64,000 nt of DNA from Rathayibacter sp. VKM Ac-2759 (lineage in GTDB: Bacteria; Actinomycetota; Actinomycetes; Actinomycetales; Microbacteriaceae): positions 1,550,001-1,614,000 of the forward strand of contig NZ_CP047176.1 in NCBI RefSeq assembly GCF_009834225.1, in the 5' to 3' direction. The translations under genes were made by a program, and so were the position numbers. Below the pieces are notes generated by a model. The model did not search any database, was not told the origin of the DNA, and worked only from the letters and a program-made list of their open reading frames with translations. Shown here one piece after another: positions 51,274-60,192 of this stretch; position 1 is the first letter of the stretch, and each line of letters opens with the position of its first letter.

Positions 51274-52788
51274 ATGGTCTCCTCCATGTCGCAGACCTCC
51301 TCACTGCCGGTCGTCACCGCCCCCGCGGTCCCGGTGCCCTCGAACCGCCGCTGGTGGACCCTCGTCGCCGTCGGACTCGCCCAGCTCATGGTCGTGCTCG
51401 ACTCCACCGTCGTGAACATCGCCCTCCCCGCCGCCCAGGCCGATCTCGGCTTCTCGGACGGCGACCGCCAGTGGGTGGTCACCGCCTACTCGCTCGCCTT
51501 CGGCAGCCTCCTGCTGCTCGGCGGACGCCTCTCCGACCTCATCGGACGCAAGCGCACCTTCGTCATCGGCCTGATCGGCTTCGCCATCGCCTCCGCGCTC
51601 GGCGGCGCCGCGCCGAACTTCGAGCTGCTCATCGCGGCCCGCGCTCTGCAGGGCGTGTTCGGCGCTCTGCTGGCCCCGACCGCGCTCGCGGTCCTCACCA
51701 CGACCTTCACCGTGCCGAAGGAGCGGGCGCGCGCGTTCGGCGTCTTCGGCGCGATCGCGGGGGCCGGCGGCGCCGTGGGCCTCCTCCTCGGCGGCCTGCT
51801 CACCGAGAGCTTCGACTGGCGCTGGAACCTCTACATCAATGTGATCATCGCGGTCGTCGCGGTCATCGGCGCGATCGTCTTCGTGCCGGCGATCGACCGC
51901 TCCGGACCCCGCCCGAGGCTCGACGTCCCCGGAACGGTCCTCGTCTCGGCCGCCCTCTTCGGCCTCGTGTTCGGCTTCGCCAACGCCGAGACCGACGGCT
52001 GGGACTCGCCGATGACCTGGGTGCCGCTCGCCGCGGCCGTCGTGCTGCTCGTCGGCTTCGTGCAGCGCCAGCGCACCACCGAGCACCCGCTGCTGCCGCT
52101 GCAGATCGTGCTCGACCGCGACCGCGGCGCCGCCTACCTCTCGGTGCTCATCGCGGGAGCCGGGATGTTCGGCATCTTCCTGTTCGTCACCTACTACCTG
52201 CAGGTGTCGCTGGGCTACTCGCCGATCCAGACCGGTCTCTCGTTCCTGCCGATGATCGGCATGCTGGTGCTCGCCGCCCAGCTGTCGACGAACCTCCTCC
52301 TGCCGCGCTTCGGCCCGAAGACCATGGTGCCGTTCGGCATGGTGCTCGGAGTGATCGGCATGCTGCTGCTCACCCGCCTCGACCTCGACAGCGGCTACGC
52401 GGCCGATGTCCTGCCGGCGCTGATGGTGCTCGGCTTCGCGATGGGCTCGATCATGCCCGGGTCGATGCAGACGGCGACCCGCGGAGTCGACGTGCGCTTC
52501 GCCGGAGTCGCCTCGGCGATGGTCAACACGAGCCAGCAGGTCGGCGGATCGATCGGCACGGCGCTCCTCAACACGCTCGCGGCCACCGCGGTCACCGACT
52601 ACCTCGCCTCCCACACCCCGGCGACGGCGGCCACGGCGGCGGAGGCGGCGGTGCAGAGCTACGCGGTGGCCTACGGCTGGGGCGCGGGGTTCTTCGCCCT
52701 CGGCGCGGTGCTGTCGGTGCTGCTGTTCCGCCGGAGGTCGGACGCGATCGCGGCGACTCCGGGAGCGGAGCCGGTGATCGCGCACTGA
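51274..52788 (+). CDS. DHA2-type MFS drug exporter (EmrB/QacA family)
   Basis: 504 residues with about 14 hydrophobic segments. DHA2 signatures are QLMVVLDSTVVNIALPAAQADLGF near 37-60 and GGRLSDLIGRKRTFVIG near 82-98, with GALLAPTALAVLTTTF near 135. It exports drugs with proton exchange. The start may be at ATG 51274 or four codons later; neither has a good ribosome site, so a leaderless or weak start is possible. Divergent TetR control is expected. Confidence 0.92.
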   Translation: MVSSMSQTSSLPVVTAPAVPVPSNRRWWTLVAVGLAQLMVVLDSTVVNIALPAAQADLGFSDGDRQWVVTAYSLAFGSLLLLGGRLSDLIGRKRTFVIGLIGFAIASALGGAAPNFELLIAARALQGVFGALLAPTALAVLTTTFTVPKERARAFGVFGAIAGAGGAVGLLLGGLLTESFDWRWNLYINVIIAVVAVIGAIVFVPAIDRSGPRPRLDVPGTVLVSAALFGLVFGFANAETDGWDSPMTWVPLAAAVVLLVGFVQRQRTTEHPLLPLQIVLDRDRGAAYLSVLIAGAGMFGIFLFVTYYLQVSLGYSPIQTGLSFLPMIGMLVLAAQLSTNLLLPRFGPKTMVPFGMVLGVIGMLLLTRLDLDSGYAADVLPALMVLGFAMGSIMPGSMQTATRGVDVRFAGVASAMVNTSQQVGGSIGTALLNTLAATAVTDYLASHTPATAATAAEAAVQSYAVAYGWGAGFFALGAVLSVLLFRRRSDAIAATPGAEPVIAH

Positions 52789-52909
52789 GACCGATCCTCC
52801 GGAGCGGACGGGGCCTTCCGGGGTCCCGTCCGCTCCGTCGTCTGCCGCGACATGTCGGCGTGTTGCGGCCGCGGTCGAGGCCCGAGTGGCCCGTCAGTAG
52901 CGTCGGGGC

Positions 52910-53797
52910 ATGCCCGAGACCCTCGACATCGTCCACCTGCGCACGCTCGTGGCGATCGCCGACTGCGGTGGTTTCGGCCGGGCGGCGGTGGCGCTGCACA
53001 TCAGCCAGCCGACGGTGTCGCAGCACGTGCGCACCCTGGAGCGCCGGCTCGAGCGCACCTTCATCGAGAAGGCGGGCAGGAAGGCCCGCTTCACTCCGGC
53101 CGGCGAGCGCCTGCTCGTGCAGGCCCGCCGCATCCTCGCCGTCCACGACGACGCGCTCGAGACCCTCGATGCGGCGAGCGAGAACCCGCTGGCCCTCGGC
53201 CTGACCGAGCCGGCCGCCGAGCAGCTGCTGCCCCGGCTGCTCGAGACCCTGCGCCGCGCCTTCGACGACCGGCCGCTGAGCTTCTCGCTCGACCGCTCCA
53301 CGCATCTCGCGGAGGCGGTGGCCCGCGGAGTCGTCGACCTCGCTGTCATCCTCGGCGTCGGCGGCGACCTGCCGGGCCGCCAGGTCGCCACGCTGCCGCT
53401 CGACTGGTACGCGGCCCCCGGCTGGCAGCCGCCGGAGGGCGCGCCGATCCCGCTCGTCGCCTACTCGGAGCCGTGCGGGATGCGTCAGCGCGCCCTCCAG
53501 CAGCTCGGCGCGTTCGGGCACGAGGTGCGGGTCGTCGCCGAGTCCGCGGGGCTCGAGGGCGTCATCGCCGCGGCCAGAGCGGGGATCGGAGTCGCGGTGC
53601 TGCCGACCTCGCACCAGGGCCCCGTCGCCGAGGGCCTCGAGGCGCGGCACGACCTGCCCGCGCTGGGCTCGGTGAACCTCCGCCTGGTCTCGCGCCGCGG
53701 CCTCGCACCCGATGTCGAGGACACGGCGCTCGCCGCGCTCGCCGAGCTGTTCGGCCCCTCCCGCGGCAGGACGGCGCTGCGCGAGGTGCGCTCGTGA
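52910..53797 (+). CDS. LysR-family regulator
   Basis: 295 residues. HTH at about 8-65: LRTLVAIADCGGFGRAAVALHISQPTVSQHVRTLERRL, a LysR signature. The effector domain follows (about 90-290), with periplasmic-binding-like ARAGIGVAVLPTSHQGP near 222. It precedes the sulfur-type operon on the same strand, across a region with nested inverted repeats, so it probably controls that operon in response to a sulfur metabolite. Effector identity is inference. Confidence 0.9.
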   Translation: MPETLDIVHLRTLVAIADCGGFGRAAVALHISQPTVSQHVRTLERRLERTFIEKAGRKARFTPAGERLLVQARRILAVHDDALETLDAASENPLALGLTEPAAEQLLPRLLETLRRAFDDRPLSFSLDRSTHLAEAVARGVVDLAVILGVGGDLPGRQVATLPLDWYAAPGWQPPEGAPIPLVAYSEPCGMRQRALQQLGAFGHEVRVVAESAGLEGVIAAARAGIGVAVLPTSHQGPVAEGLEARHDLPALGSVNLRLVSRRGLAPDVEDTALAALAELFGPSRGRTALREVRS

Positions 53798-53823
53798 CGC
53801 CGCGCGGACATGACGGATTCTTA

Positions 53824-53870
53824 CCAACGATCGGGTTCGCCGATCGGAACGCATCCGGAATCATCGTTGG
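53824..53870. promoter_or_regulatory. Nested inverted repeats, probable LysR operator
   Basis: Outer arms CCAACGAT (53824) and ATCGTTGG (53863), inner arms CGATCGG (53828) and CCGATCG (53840), all perfect. They lie just after the LysR gene and before the operon leader. Confidence 0.6.
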
Positions 53871-53997
53871 ACGCCGGGAGCGGGCCGCCCGTAGCGTCGA
53901 TGACATGACCTCCCCGCACGCCCTCGTCGAGACCGCGCCCACCGGCGCGGTCCGAGCGGCGCGCGTGGACCCCGCGGCCGGCGAAAGGCGCCCCCGG

Positions 53998-54075
53998 GTG
54001 CTCCCCGGCCGAATGCCGGTGGACGGGAAGCTCTCCGCGTCGGTGCGCGGGTGCTCCTGTCCGCTCTCCCGCTGA
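53998..54075 (+). CDS. Candidate cysteine-containing leader peptide
   Basis: 25 codons from GTG 53998 with AAAGG about 9 bases upstream, ending RGCSCPLSR and TGA. Longer reading from ATG 53905 (56 residues) and a shorter one from ATG 54013 are possible. Short frames with clustered Cys codons before sulfur genes act as cysteine-responsive attenuators in actinobacteria. Here two Cys codons lie close to the stop, about 160 bases before a sulfonate-type monooxygenase gene. Translation is not shown, and codon use alone cannot settle it. Confidence 0.4.
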   Translation: MLPGRMPVDGKLSASVRGCSCPLSR

Positions 54076-54233
54076 CGCCTCGGCGTCGCCGGCACTGACG
54101 CGGCGGACTCCGCCGCACGCGACCCGCGCTCCTCGACGAGCGCCGTCGCCCCCTCTCCTCCGGGCCGCTCCGCCGTGCCCGCGAGCCCTCCTCCGCGCCC
54201 TCGCGCACCTCTCCTGCCGAAAGGACCGCCACC

Positions 54234-55412
54234 ATGGCCGTCGAGTTCATCTCCGCGATCAACGTCAACAGCTCCAACGAGGTCAACGGCCTCGCCCGGT
54301 CGGCCATCGACGTCGCCCACCTCCGCCGCTACTCGCGGATCCTCGAGGACGGCGGCTTCGACTACACGCTCGTGCCCTACGGCTCGGCCGGGCACGACCC
54401 CTTCACCGTCGCCTCCGCGGTCACGCAGTACACCGAGCACCTGAAGCCGATCGTGGCGCTGCGGCCGAACACGGTCTACCCGACGGTGGCGGCCAAGGCC
54501 CTCGCCACTCTCGACCAGCTCTCCGGCGGCCGGGCCGTCGTGCACTTCATCGCCGGGGGCGACGACCACGAGCAGGCGCGCGAGGGCGACCGCCTCGGCA
54601 AGACCGAGCGCTACGCCCGCCAGGAGGAGTACATCCGGATCCTGCGACAGGTCTGGTCGGCGACCGAGCCGTTCGACCACGAGGGCGCCCACTACCGGTT
54701 CGAGGACTTCGTCTCGCGGGTCCGGCCCGTGCGCGGGAGCATCCCCGTCTCGGTCGGCGGCTCGAGCGACGAGGCCTACCGCCAGGGCGGCGCGCTCGCC
54801 GACATCTTCGGGCTGTGGGGCGAGCCGCTGGCCGACACCCAGCAGCAGATCGACCGGATCGCCGACGCCGCCCTCGCGGCCGGCCGCGCCGACACTCCGC
54901 GCACCTGGGTCACCTTCCGGCCGATCATCGCGCCGACCGAGGAGCTCGCGTGGGAGAAGGCGCACCGGATCCTCGGGATCCTGCAGAGCCGCTCGGCGAC
55001 GACCGCGAACCCGCGCAAGGGCGAGAAGGGCCTCTGGGTGCAGACCCCCGGCGCGAAGGGACCTGCGAACGTCGGGTCGCAGCGCCTGCTCGACATCGCG
55101 CGCCGCAAGGATCTGCACGACCGGGCCCTCTGGACGCCGACCGCGACCGCGACCGGCGCGCAGGGCGCCTCCACCGCCCTGGTCGGCACTCCCGAGACCG
55201 TCGCCGCCGCGATCCTCGACTACGTCGACCTCGGCGCCGATCTGATCTCGATCCGCGGCTACGACAACCTCAACGACGCGGTCGACTACGGGCGCTACCT
55301 CATCCCGCTCGTCCGGGAGGAGCTCGCGCACCGCGAGGCCACCGGCCGCCGCGGCGAGATCGTCGCGCAGCCTCCGCTCGAGAGCACCGAGCTGGTCGGA
55401 GCGACCGCGTGA
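54234..55412 (+). CDS. LLM-class flavin-dependent monooxygenase (SsuD-like)
   Basis: 392 residues. Bacterial luciferase-like fold with FISAINVNSSNEVNG at the start, HLKPIVALRPNTVYPTVAAK near 80, LDQLSGGRAVVHFIAGGDDHEQAREGD near 99 and ERYARQEEYIRILRQVWS near 132, patterns shared with alkanesulfonate monooxygenases. With FMNH2 and O2 it would cleave a C-S (or C-N) bond and release sulfite. A reductase partner is not in view. It is first of a coupled operon; its TGA overlaps the next GTG. Confidence 0.87.
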   Translation: MAVEFISAINVNSSNEVNGLARSAIDVAHLRRYSRILEDGGFDYTLVPYGSAGHDPFTVASAVTQYTEHLKPIVALRPNTVYPTVAAKALATLDQLSGGRAVVHFIAGGDDHEQAREGDRLGKTERYARQEEYIRILRQVWSATEPFDHEGAHYRFEDFVSRVRPVRGSIPVSVGGSSDEAYRQGGALADIFGLWGEPLADTQQQIDRIADAALAAGRADTPRTWVTFRPIIAPTEELAWEKAHRILGILQSRSATTANPRKGEKGLWVQTPGAKGPANVGSQRLLDIARRKDLHDRALWTPTATATGAQGASTALVGTPETVAAAILDYVDLGADLISIRGYDNLNDAVDYGRYLIPLVREELAHREATGRRGEIVAQPPLESTELVGATA

Positions 55413-56581
55413 CGCTGCTCGACGCCCCCGCCCGCGTCGTCCCCGATCTCTCGGACCGGGCGCTCGCCCGGCTCACCGCCCGCCTCGCCGAGACCGCGGA
55501 GCACTACGACCGCACCGCCGAGTTCCCGTGGGAGGGGATCCGCGCCGTCCACGACGCCGGGCTCCTCACCCTCGCGGTCGGCTCCCGCTACGGCGGCACC
55601 CCGCCCTCGACGGTCGATCTCGTCCGGATCTTCGGCGCGCTCGGGCAGGGCGACCCCGCGGTCGCGCTCATCTCGGCGATGACCGTGCTGCAGCACACCG
55701 CTCAGGACCGCGCTGCGACCTGGCCCGACGAGCTCTACCGCGCGGTCCTCGCCGACTCCGCCGAGCGCCCCGTGCTGCTGAACGCCGTGCGGGCCGAGCC
55801 CGAGTGGGGCGCCCCCGCCCGCGGCGGACTGCCCGCCACCACGGTCCGCCGCGACGGCGACGAGTGGGTGCTCGAGGGGCGCAAGGGCTTCGCCACCGGC
55901 TCCGAGGGGCTCGCCTACCACCTCGTCTGGGCGGTCGACCTGCAGGGCGCCTCGGGTGAGCCCGAGCTGGCGCACGCGATCGTCCCGGGAGACGCTCCGG
56001 GCGTCCGGATCGAGAGGACCTGGGACCACCTCGGCCAGCGGGCCTCGAGCACGCACGACGTGGTCTACGAGCAGGTGCGTCTGCCGCTCGAGCACTTCCG
56101 CGGCACGCCGCGCTCGCAGCTGCCTCCCGAGGCGGGGGCGGGCGGAGGCTTCGGCCTCGCGGTCGCGGCGCTGTACGTGGGCGTGGGGCGGGCGGCGCAG
56201 AGCTTCTTCGTCCGTTTCGCGAATGACCGCGTACCGACCTCGCTCGGGCGGCCGATCGCCACGACGGAGCGCATCCGCTCGGTCGCCGGCGAGATCGAGG
56301 CGCAGCTCGTGCAGGCCGAGGAGGTGCTGCTCTCGCTCGCCGGCCGCGTCGACGCGGGGGATCCGCGGGCCGCCGAGCGCCTCGTCGTCGGCAAGCTGCT
56401 CGCCACCCGCTCGGCGATCGCGGCGGTCGAGACCGCCGTCGCCGCCCTCGGCAACCCCGGACTCACGCGGCACCACCCGCTCGAGCGCCACCTGCGCGAC
56501 GTCCTCGCCTCGCGGGTGCACCCGCCGCAGGACGACGCCGCCCTCCTGATCGCCGGCACACGCACCCTCGCCGCGCACTGA
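55409..56581 (+). CDS. Acyl-CoA dehydrogenase-like flavoenzyme (SfnB/DszC type)
   Basis: 390 residues from GTG overlapping the upstream stop. The acyl-CoA dehydrogenase fold shows in FGALGQGDPAVALISAMTVL near 70, EGRKGFATGSEGLAYHL near 155, and the C-terminal helical domain with RHHPLERHLRDVLASRVHPPQDD, where HLRD is conserved. The usual catalytic Glu position is not evident, as in the monooxygenase-like SfnB/DszC/flavin-dependent members. It likely uses reduced flavin in desulfurisation beside the LLM enzyme. Confidence 0.83.
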   Translation: MTLLDAPARVVPDLSDRALARLTARLAETAEHYDRTAEFPWEGIRAVHDAGLLTLAVGSRYGGTPPSTVDLVRIFGALGQGDPAVALISAMTVLQHTAQDRAATWPDELYRAVLADSAERPVLLNAVRAEPEWGAPARGGLPATTVRRDGDEWVLEGRKGFATGSEGLAYHLVWAVDLQGASGEPELAHAIVPGDAPGVRIERTWDHLGQRASSTHDVVYEQVRLPLEHFRGTPRSQLPPEAGAGGGFGLAVAALYVGVGRAAQSFFVRFANDRVPTSLGRPIATTERIRSVAGEIEAQLVQAEEVLLSLAGRVDAGDPRAAERLVVGKLLATRSAIAAVETAVAALGNPGLTRHHPLERHLRDVLASRVHPPQDDAALLIAGTRTLAAH

Positions 56582-56618
56582 CTCCTCCCGACACCCCCTG
56601 CACTGAAGGAACACCGCC

Positions 56619-58277
56619 ATGACTCGTCGACGATCCCGCTGGGCCGGCGCCGCCGCGCTCACCCTCGCCGCCTCCCTCGCCCTGACCGCCTGCTCCGGAT
56701 CCTCCGACGCGGGGACCGCCTCCGACGACGCGACCCCGGTGGCCGGTGGCCGCCTCTCGCTCGCGTTCTTCCCCGACAACGCCGCGTTCTCGTGCGTCGA
56801 CCCGTTCCAGACCTACTGGATCGAGCACCGCACGGTCATCCGCAACGTCGCCGACTCCCTGACCGATCAGGACCCGGAGACGGGGGAGATCGTGCCGTGG
56901 CTCGCGACCGGCTGGAGCGTCGACGACGCCGGCACCGAGTACACCTTCGACCTGCGCACCGACGTGACCTTCTCGGACGGCACCGCGTTCACCGCCGAGA
57001 GCGTGAAGACCGCCTTCGACAACGACGCGGCGACCCTCGCGCAGCTGCCCTCGGCCTACGGCGGCGTCTACCTGGCCGGCTACTCGGGCACGGAGGTGGT
57101 CGACGCCGACACGGTCACCGTCACCTTCTCGACGCCCAACGCCGCGTTCCTCCAGGGCACCTCGACGACCAACCTCGCGATCCTCGCCGCCTCCTCGTAC
57201 GAGAAGACGCCCGAGGAGCGCTGCCTCGGGGCCGTGGTCGGCTCCGGGCCCTTCACGCTGACGGACTACACGCCCGGCACCGGCATCACGCTCGACAAGC
57301 GCGTCGGCTACGCCTGGGGCTCCGCGCTCCGCGACAACGCGGGCGAGGCGTACCTCGACGGGATCGACGTCAGCTACGTCGCCGAGGACAGCGTCCGCGT
57401 CGGCCAGCTCACGAGCGACGAGATCGACATCGCCTGGGGCCGGAACCCGGTCTCCGAGAACGACCAGGCGGTGATCACGGGCAACGGCGACACCGTCGAG
57501 AGCCGGTCGCTGCCGGGCCCCGCGAGCAACTACTACCCGAACGTCTCGGAGGGGAGGATCCTCTCGGACCAGAGGGTGCGCGAGGCCGTGCAGAAGGCGA
57601 TCGACCGCGAGACCTACGCGTCGACGATCTTCGGCGCCGACTACCCGGCGGTGACGAGCGTCTACACCACCACGACGCCGTTCTACGAGGACGAGTCCTC
57701 GGCGCTGGCCTTCGACGCCGACGGCGCAGGCGAGCTGCTCGACGAGGCGGGCTGGGCGCTCGGCGACGACGGCTACCGCTACCGGGACGGGCGGAGGCTC
57801 ACCCTCTCGGTGCCGATCGTGGCGCAGTTCGGAGCGGGCGACCAGCTGATCCAGGACCAGCTCAAGCAGGTGGGCATCGACCTCGAGCTGAACGTGATCA
57901 CGAACGCGCAGCGCGCCGACGTGCTGGGCAGCGGGGACTACGACCTGATCTCGACCTACTACACCCGTGCCGATCCGGGGGTGATCCAGTGGATCATCGA
58001 CTCCCGGTACGCCGGATCGAAGGCGCAGGCCGTGAACAACTTCACCGCCGAGCAGGCCGCAGAGGTGCAGGCACTGCTCGACGAGGGCGTCCAGACCATC
58101 GACACGACCGCCAGGGCGGCGGTCTACGCCGAGCTGCAGGACCACCTGCTCGAGAACGCGCTGGTCTTCCCCTTCGCCGAGCGGGTGCAGCTGGCCGGCG
58201 TCTCGTCGGCGGTGCACGGCTTCCGCTTCACCTCCGAGGCGTTCGGCGACTTCTCCGGCACCTGGATCCAGCCGTGA
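56619..58277 (+). CDS. Peptide/opine-type ABC substrate-binding lipoprotein
   Basis: 552 residues with an AAGGA ribosome site. A signal peptide ends in the lipobox LTAC (Cys about 25). The body is an SBP family 5 protein: SLTDQDPETGEIVPWLATGWSVDDAGTEYTFDLR near 80-112 and SDGTAFTAESVKTAFDND near 120. It binds an oligopeptide or small organic ligand outside the membrane and delivers it to the DppBC-like permeases encoded next. The ligand is unknown; operon context suggests an organosulfur compound or sulfur-containing peptide. Confidence 0.92.
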   Translation: MTRRRSRWAGAAALTLAASLALTACSGSSDAGTASDDATPVAGGRLSLAFFPDNAAFSCVDPFQTYWIEHRTVIRNVADSLTDQDPETGEIVPWLATGWSVDDAGTEYTFDLRTDVTFSDGTAFTAESVKTAFDNDAATLAQLPSAYGGVYLAGYSGTEVVDADTVTVTFSTPNAAFLQGTSTTNLAILAASSYEKTPEERCLGAVVGSGPFTLTDYTPGTGITLDKRVGYAWGSALRDNAGEAYLDGIDVSYVAEDSVRVGQLTSDEIDIAWGRNPVSENDQAVITGNGDTVESRSLPGPASNYYPNVSEGRILSDQRVREAVQKAIDRETYASTIFGADYPAVTSVYTTTTPFYEDESSALAFDADGAGELLDEAGWALGDDGYRYRDGRRLTLSVPIVAQFGAGDQLIQDQLKQVGIDLELNVITNAQRADVLGSGDYDLISTYYTRADPGVIQWIIDSRYAGSKAQAVNNFTAEQAAEVQALLDEGVQTIDTTARAAVYAELQDHLLENALVFPFAERVQLAGVSSAVHGFRFTSEAFGDFSGTWIQP

Positions 58278-59293
58278 CGACCCTCGCGGCACCGGCGGCA
58301 CCGCGGAGGCCGGGCACCCGCTCGGCCCCCTCGGGCCTCGGCCGCTACCTCGCCGGCCGGCTCGGCCAGGCGGTCCTCGTGCTGTGGGCCGCGTACACGG
58401 TGACCTTCGCGGTGCTGTGGCTGCTGCCGAGCGATCCGCTCGCGCTCCTGCTCTCGGCCAACAACGTCGAGGTCGACTCGCTCACCCCCGAGCAGCTCGC
58501 CGAGGCCCAGGCGCGCTACGGACTCGACCAGCCGGTCTGGCAGCAGTACCTGCACATGCTCGGCGACGCGCTCCGGGGCGACTTCGGCACCTCCATCACC
58601 AAGGGGATCCCCGTCAGTCAGCTGATCGCCGAGAAGCTGCCGGGCACCCTGCAGCTCAGCGCCCTCGCCATCGGACTCGCGCTCGTCGGCGGCACGGCGC
58701 TCGCCTCCCTGGCGGCGTACGTGCAGTGGCGTCCGCTCAAGATCCTGCTGAGCCGGCTGCCCTCCGCGGGAGTCGCGTTCCCCGGGTTCTGGATCGGCCT
58801 GCTGCTCATCCAGTTCTTCGCCTTCACCCTGCACGTGCTGCCCTCCACGGGCAGCGCGACACCGGCGAGCCTGATCCTGCCGGCGGTGACGATGGCGATC
58901 CCCACCTCGGCGATGCTCGCCCAGGTGCTGACCCGCAGCTTCGCCGACGTCGAGAGGGAGGCGTACATCACCACCGCCCGCGCCGCGGGGCTCTCCCGCG
59001 CCGCCGTGCAGTGGCGGCACGCGTTCCGCAACGCCTCGCTGCCCGCCCTGACGATCCTCGGCATCCTGGCAGGCAACACCGTCACGGGCGCGATCGTCGC
59101 CGAGACGATCTTCGCCCGGCAGGGCATCGGGACGCTCGCCCAGGAGTCGGTGCTCACCCAGGACGTGCCGGTGGTGCAGGCCGTCGTGGTGCTGGCCGCG
59201 GCCGTCTTCGTCGGGATCAACCTCCTCGTCGACCTGCTCTACCCCCTCCTCGATCCGCGCATCACCACGACACCGAAGGCGAGCCGGCCATGA
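58274..59293 (+). CDS. DppB-type ABC permease
   Basis: 339 residues from GTG overlapping the previous stop. About six membrane segments. It has LPSDPLALLLSANNV near 50, a long outside loop with ARYGLDQPVWQQYLHMLGDALRGDFGTS, and the EAA-like cytosolic loop ITTARAAGLSRAAVQWRHAFRNASLPAL near 228-256, which contacts the ATPase. It forms the channel with the DppC-type protein. Confidence 0.94.
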   Translation: MTTLAAPAAPRRPGTRSAPSGLGRYLAGRLGQAVLVLWAAYTVTFAVLWLLPSDPLALLLSANNVEVDSLTPEQLAEAQARYGLDQPVWQQYLHMLGDALRGDFGTSITKGIPVSQLIAEKLPGTLQLSALAIGLALVGGTALASLAAYVQWRPLKILLSRLPSAGVAFPGFWIGLLLIQFFAFTLHVLPSTGSATPASLILPAVTMAIPTSAMLAQVLTRSFADVEREAYITTARAAGLSRAAVQWRHAFRNASLPALTILGILAGNTVTGAIVAETIFARQGIGTLAQESVLTQDVPVVQAVVVLAAAVFVGINLLVDLLYPLLDPRITTTPKASRP

Positions 59294-60192
59294 CGCTCGA
59301 ACTGACCAGGACCGCGACCGCCCGGGCGCTCGCCCCGGAGACCCGCGAGCGCGCCCCGCACGGCAGGACCGCGCGGCGCCTCAGGGCAGTGAGGCTGCTC
59401 CTGCGCCGCCCGGGCTTCGTGATCGCGCTCGCCTTCGCCGTCTTCGTCCTGCTCTCGGCGATCGCCCCTGCGCTGTTCACCGGGTACGACCCGTACGCGA
59501 CGGCGCCGGCCGACAAGCTCCAGGCGCCCGGCCCGGCCCACCTCTTCGGCACCGACGAGCTCGGCCGCGACCTGTTCGCGCGGGTCCTGCACGGCGGGGC
59601 GCTGACCATCCAGGCCACCGTGATCGCGATCGCGATCGCCCTGGTCGGCGGTCTTGCGCTCGGCGTCGCCTCGGGCTACGCGGGCGGAGTCGTCGACGCG
59701 GTCGTCATGCGGATCGTCGACGTTCTGCTCGCGATCCCGGGCCTGCTGCTGGCGCTCGCCATCGTCACGGCGATCGGCTTCGGCACGCTGCCGGTGGCGC
59801 TCGCCGTGGGCATCGGGATCCTGCCGGGCTTCGCGCGGACCACCCGCGCCGAGGTGCTGCGGGTCAAGACGCTGCCCTACGTCGAGGCGGCCCGCACCGG
59901 AGGCGCCACTCGCCTGCGCATCCTCGTGCGGCACGTGCTCCCCAACTCGTGGGGTCCGGTCGCCGTCCTGGCGGTGCTCGATCTGGGCACCGCGATCATC
60001 GCCGTGGCTGCGCTGAGCTTCCTCGGCTTCGGAGCGGCGCCGCCCGCCGCCGAGTGGGGGACGCTCATCTCGAGCGGACGCAACTACCTGGTGACCAGCC
60101 CGTGGCTCTCGCTCCTGCCCGGACTCTTCGTCGGCCTCCTGGTGCTGTCGCTGAACCACGTGGCCAAGACCGTCGAGGAGGTCCAGCGATGA
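59290..60192 (+). CDS. DppC-type ABC permease
   Basis: 300 residues, starting within the stop codon of the partner permease gene (ATGA). The N-terminal segment has the DppC signature HLFGTDELGRDLFARVLHGG near 76-95, and the EAA loop is YVEAARTGGATRLRILVRHVLPNSWGPV near 197-224. It completes the membrane channel of the importer. Confidence 0.94.
   Translation: MTLELTRTATARALAPETRERAPHGRTARRLRAVRLLLRRPGFVIALAFAVFVLLSAIAPALFTGYDPYATAPADKLQAPGPAHLFGTDELGRDLFARVLHGGALTIQATVIAIAIALVGGLALGVASGYAGGVVDAVVMRIVDVLLAIPGLLLALAIVTAIGFGTLPVALAVGIGILPGFARTTRAEVLRVKTLPYVEAARTGGATRLRILVRHVLPNSWGPVAVLAVLDLGTAIIAVAALSFLGFGAAPPAAEWGTLISSGRNYLVTSPWLSLLPGLFVGLLVLSLNHVAKTVEEVQR

Larger units (their letters stand above)
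53798..54233. other. Leader region of the flavin-monooxygenase operon
   Basis: About 435 bases. It contains nested inverted repeats (53824-53870) near the presumed promoter, a candidate leader peptide ending near 54075, and then a GC-rich stretch of short hairpins up to the AAAGGA ribosome site at 54219. A long leader with a small Cys-bearing frame fits attenuation control. Confidence 0.5.
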
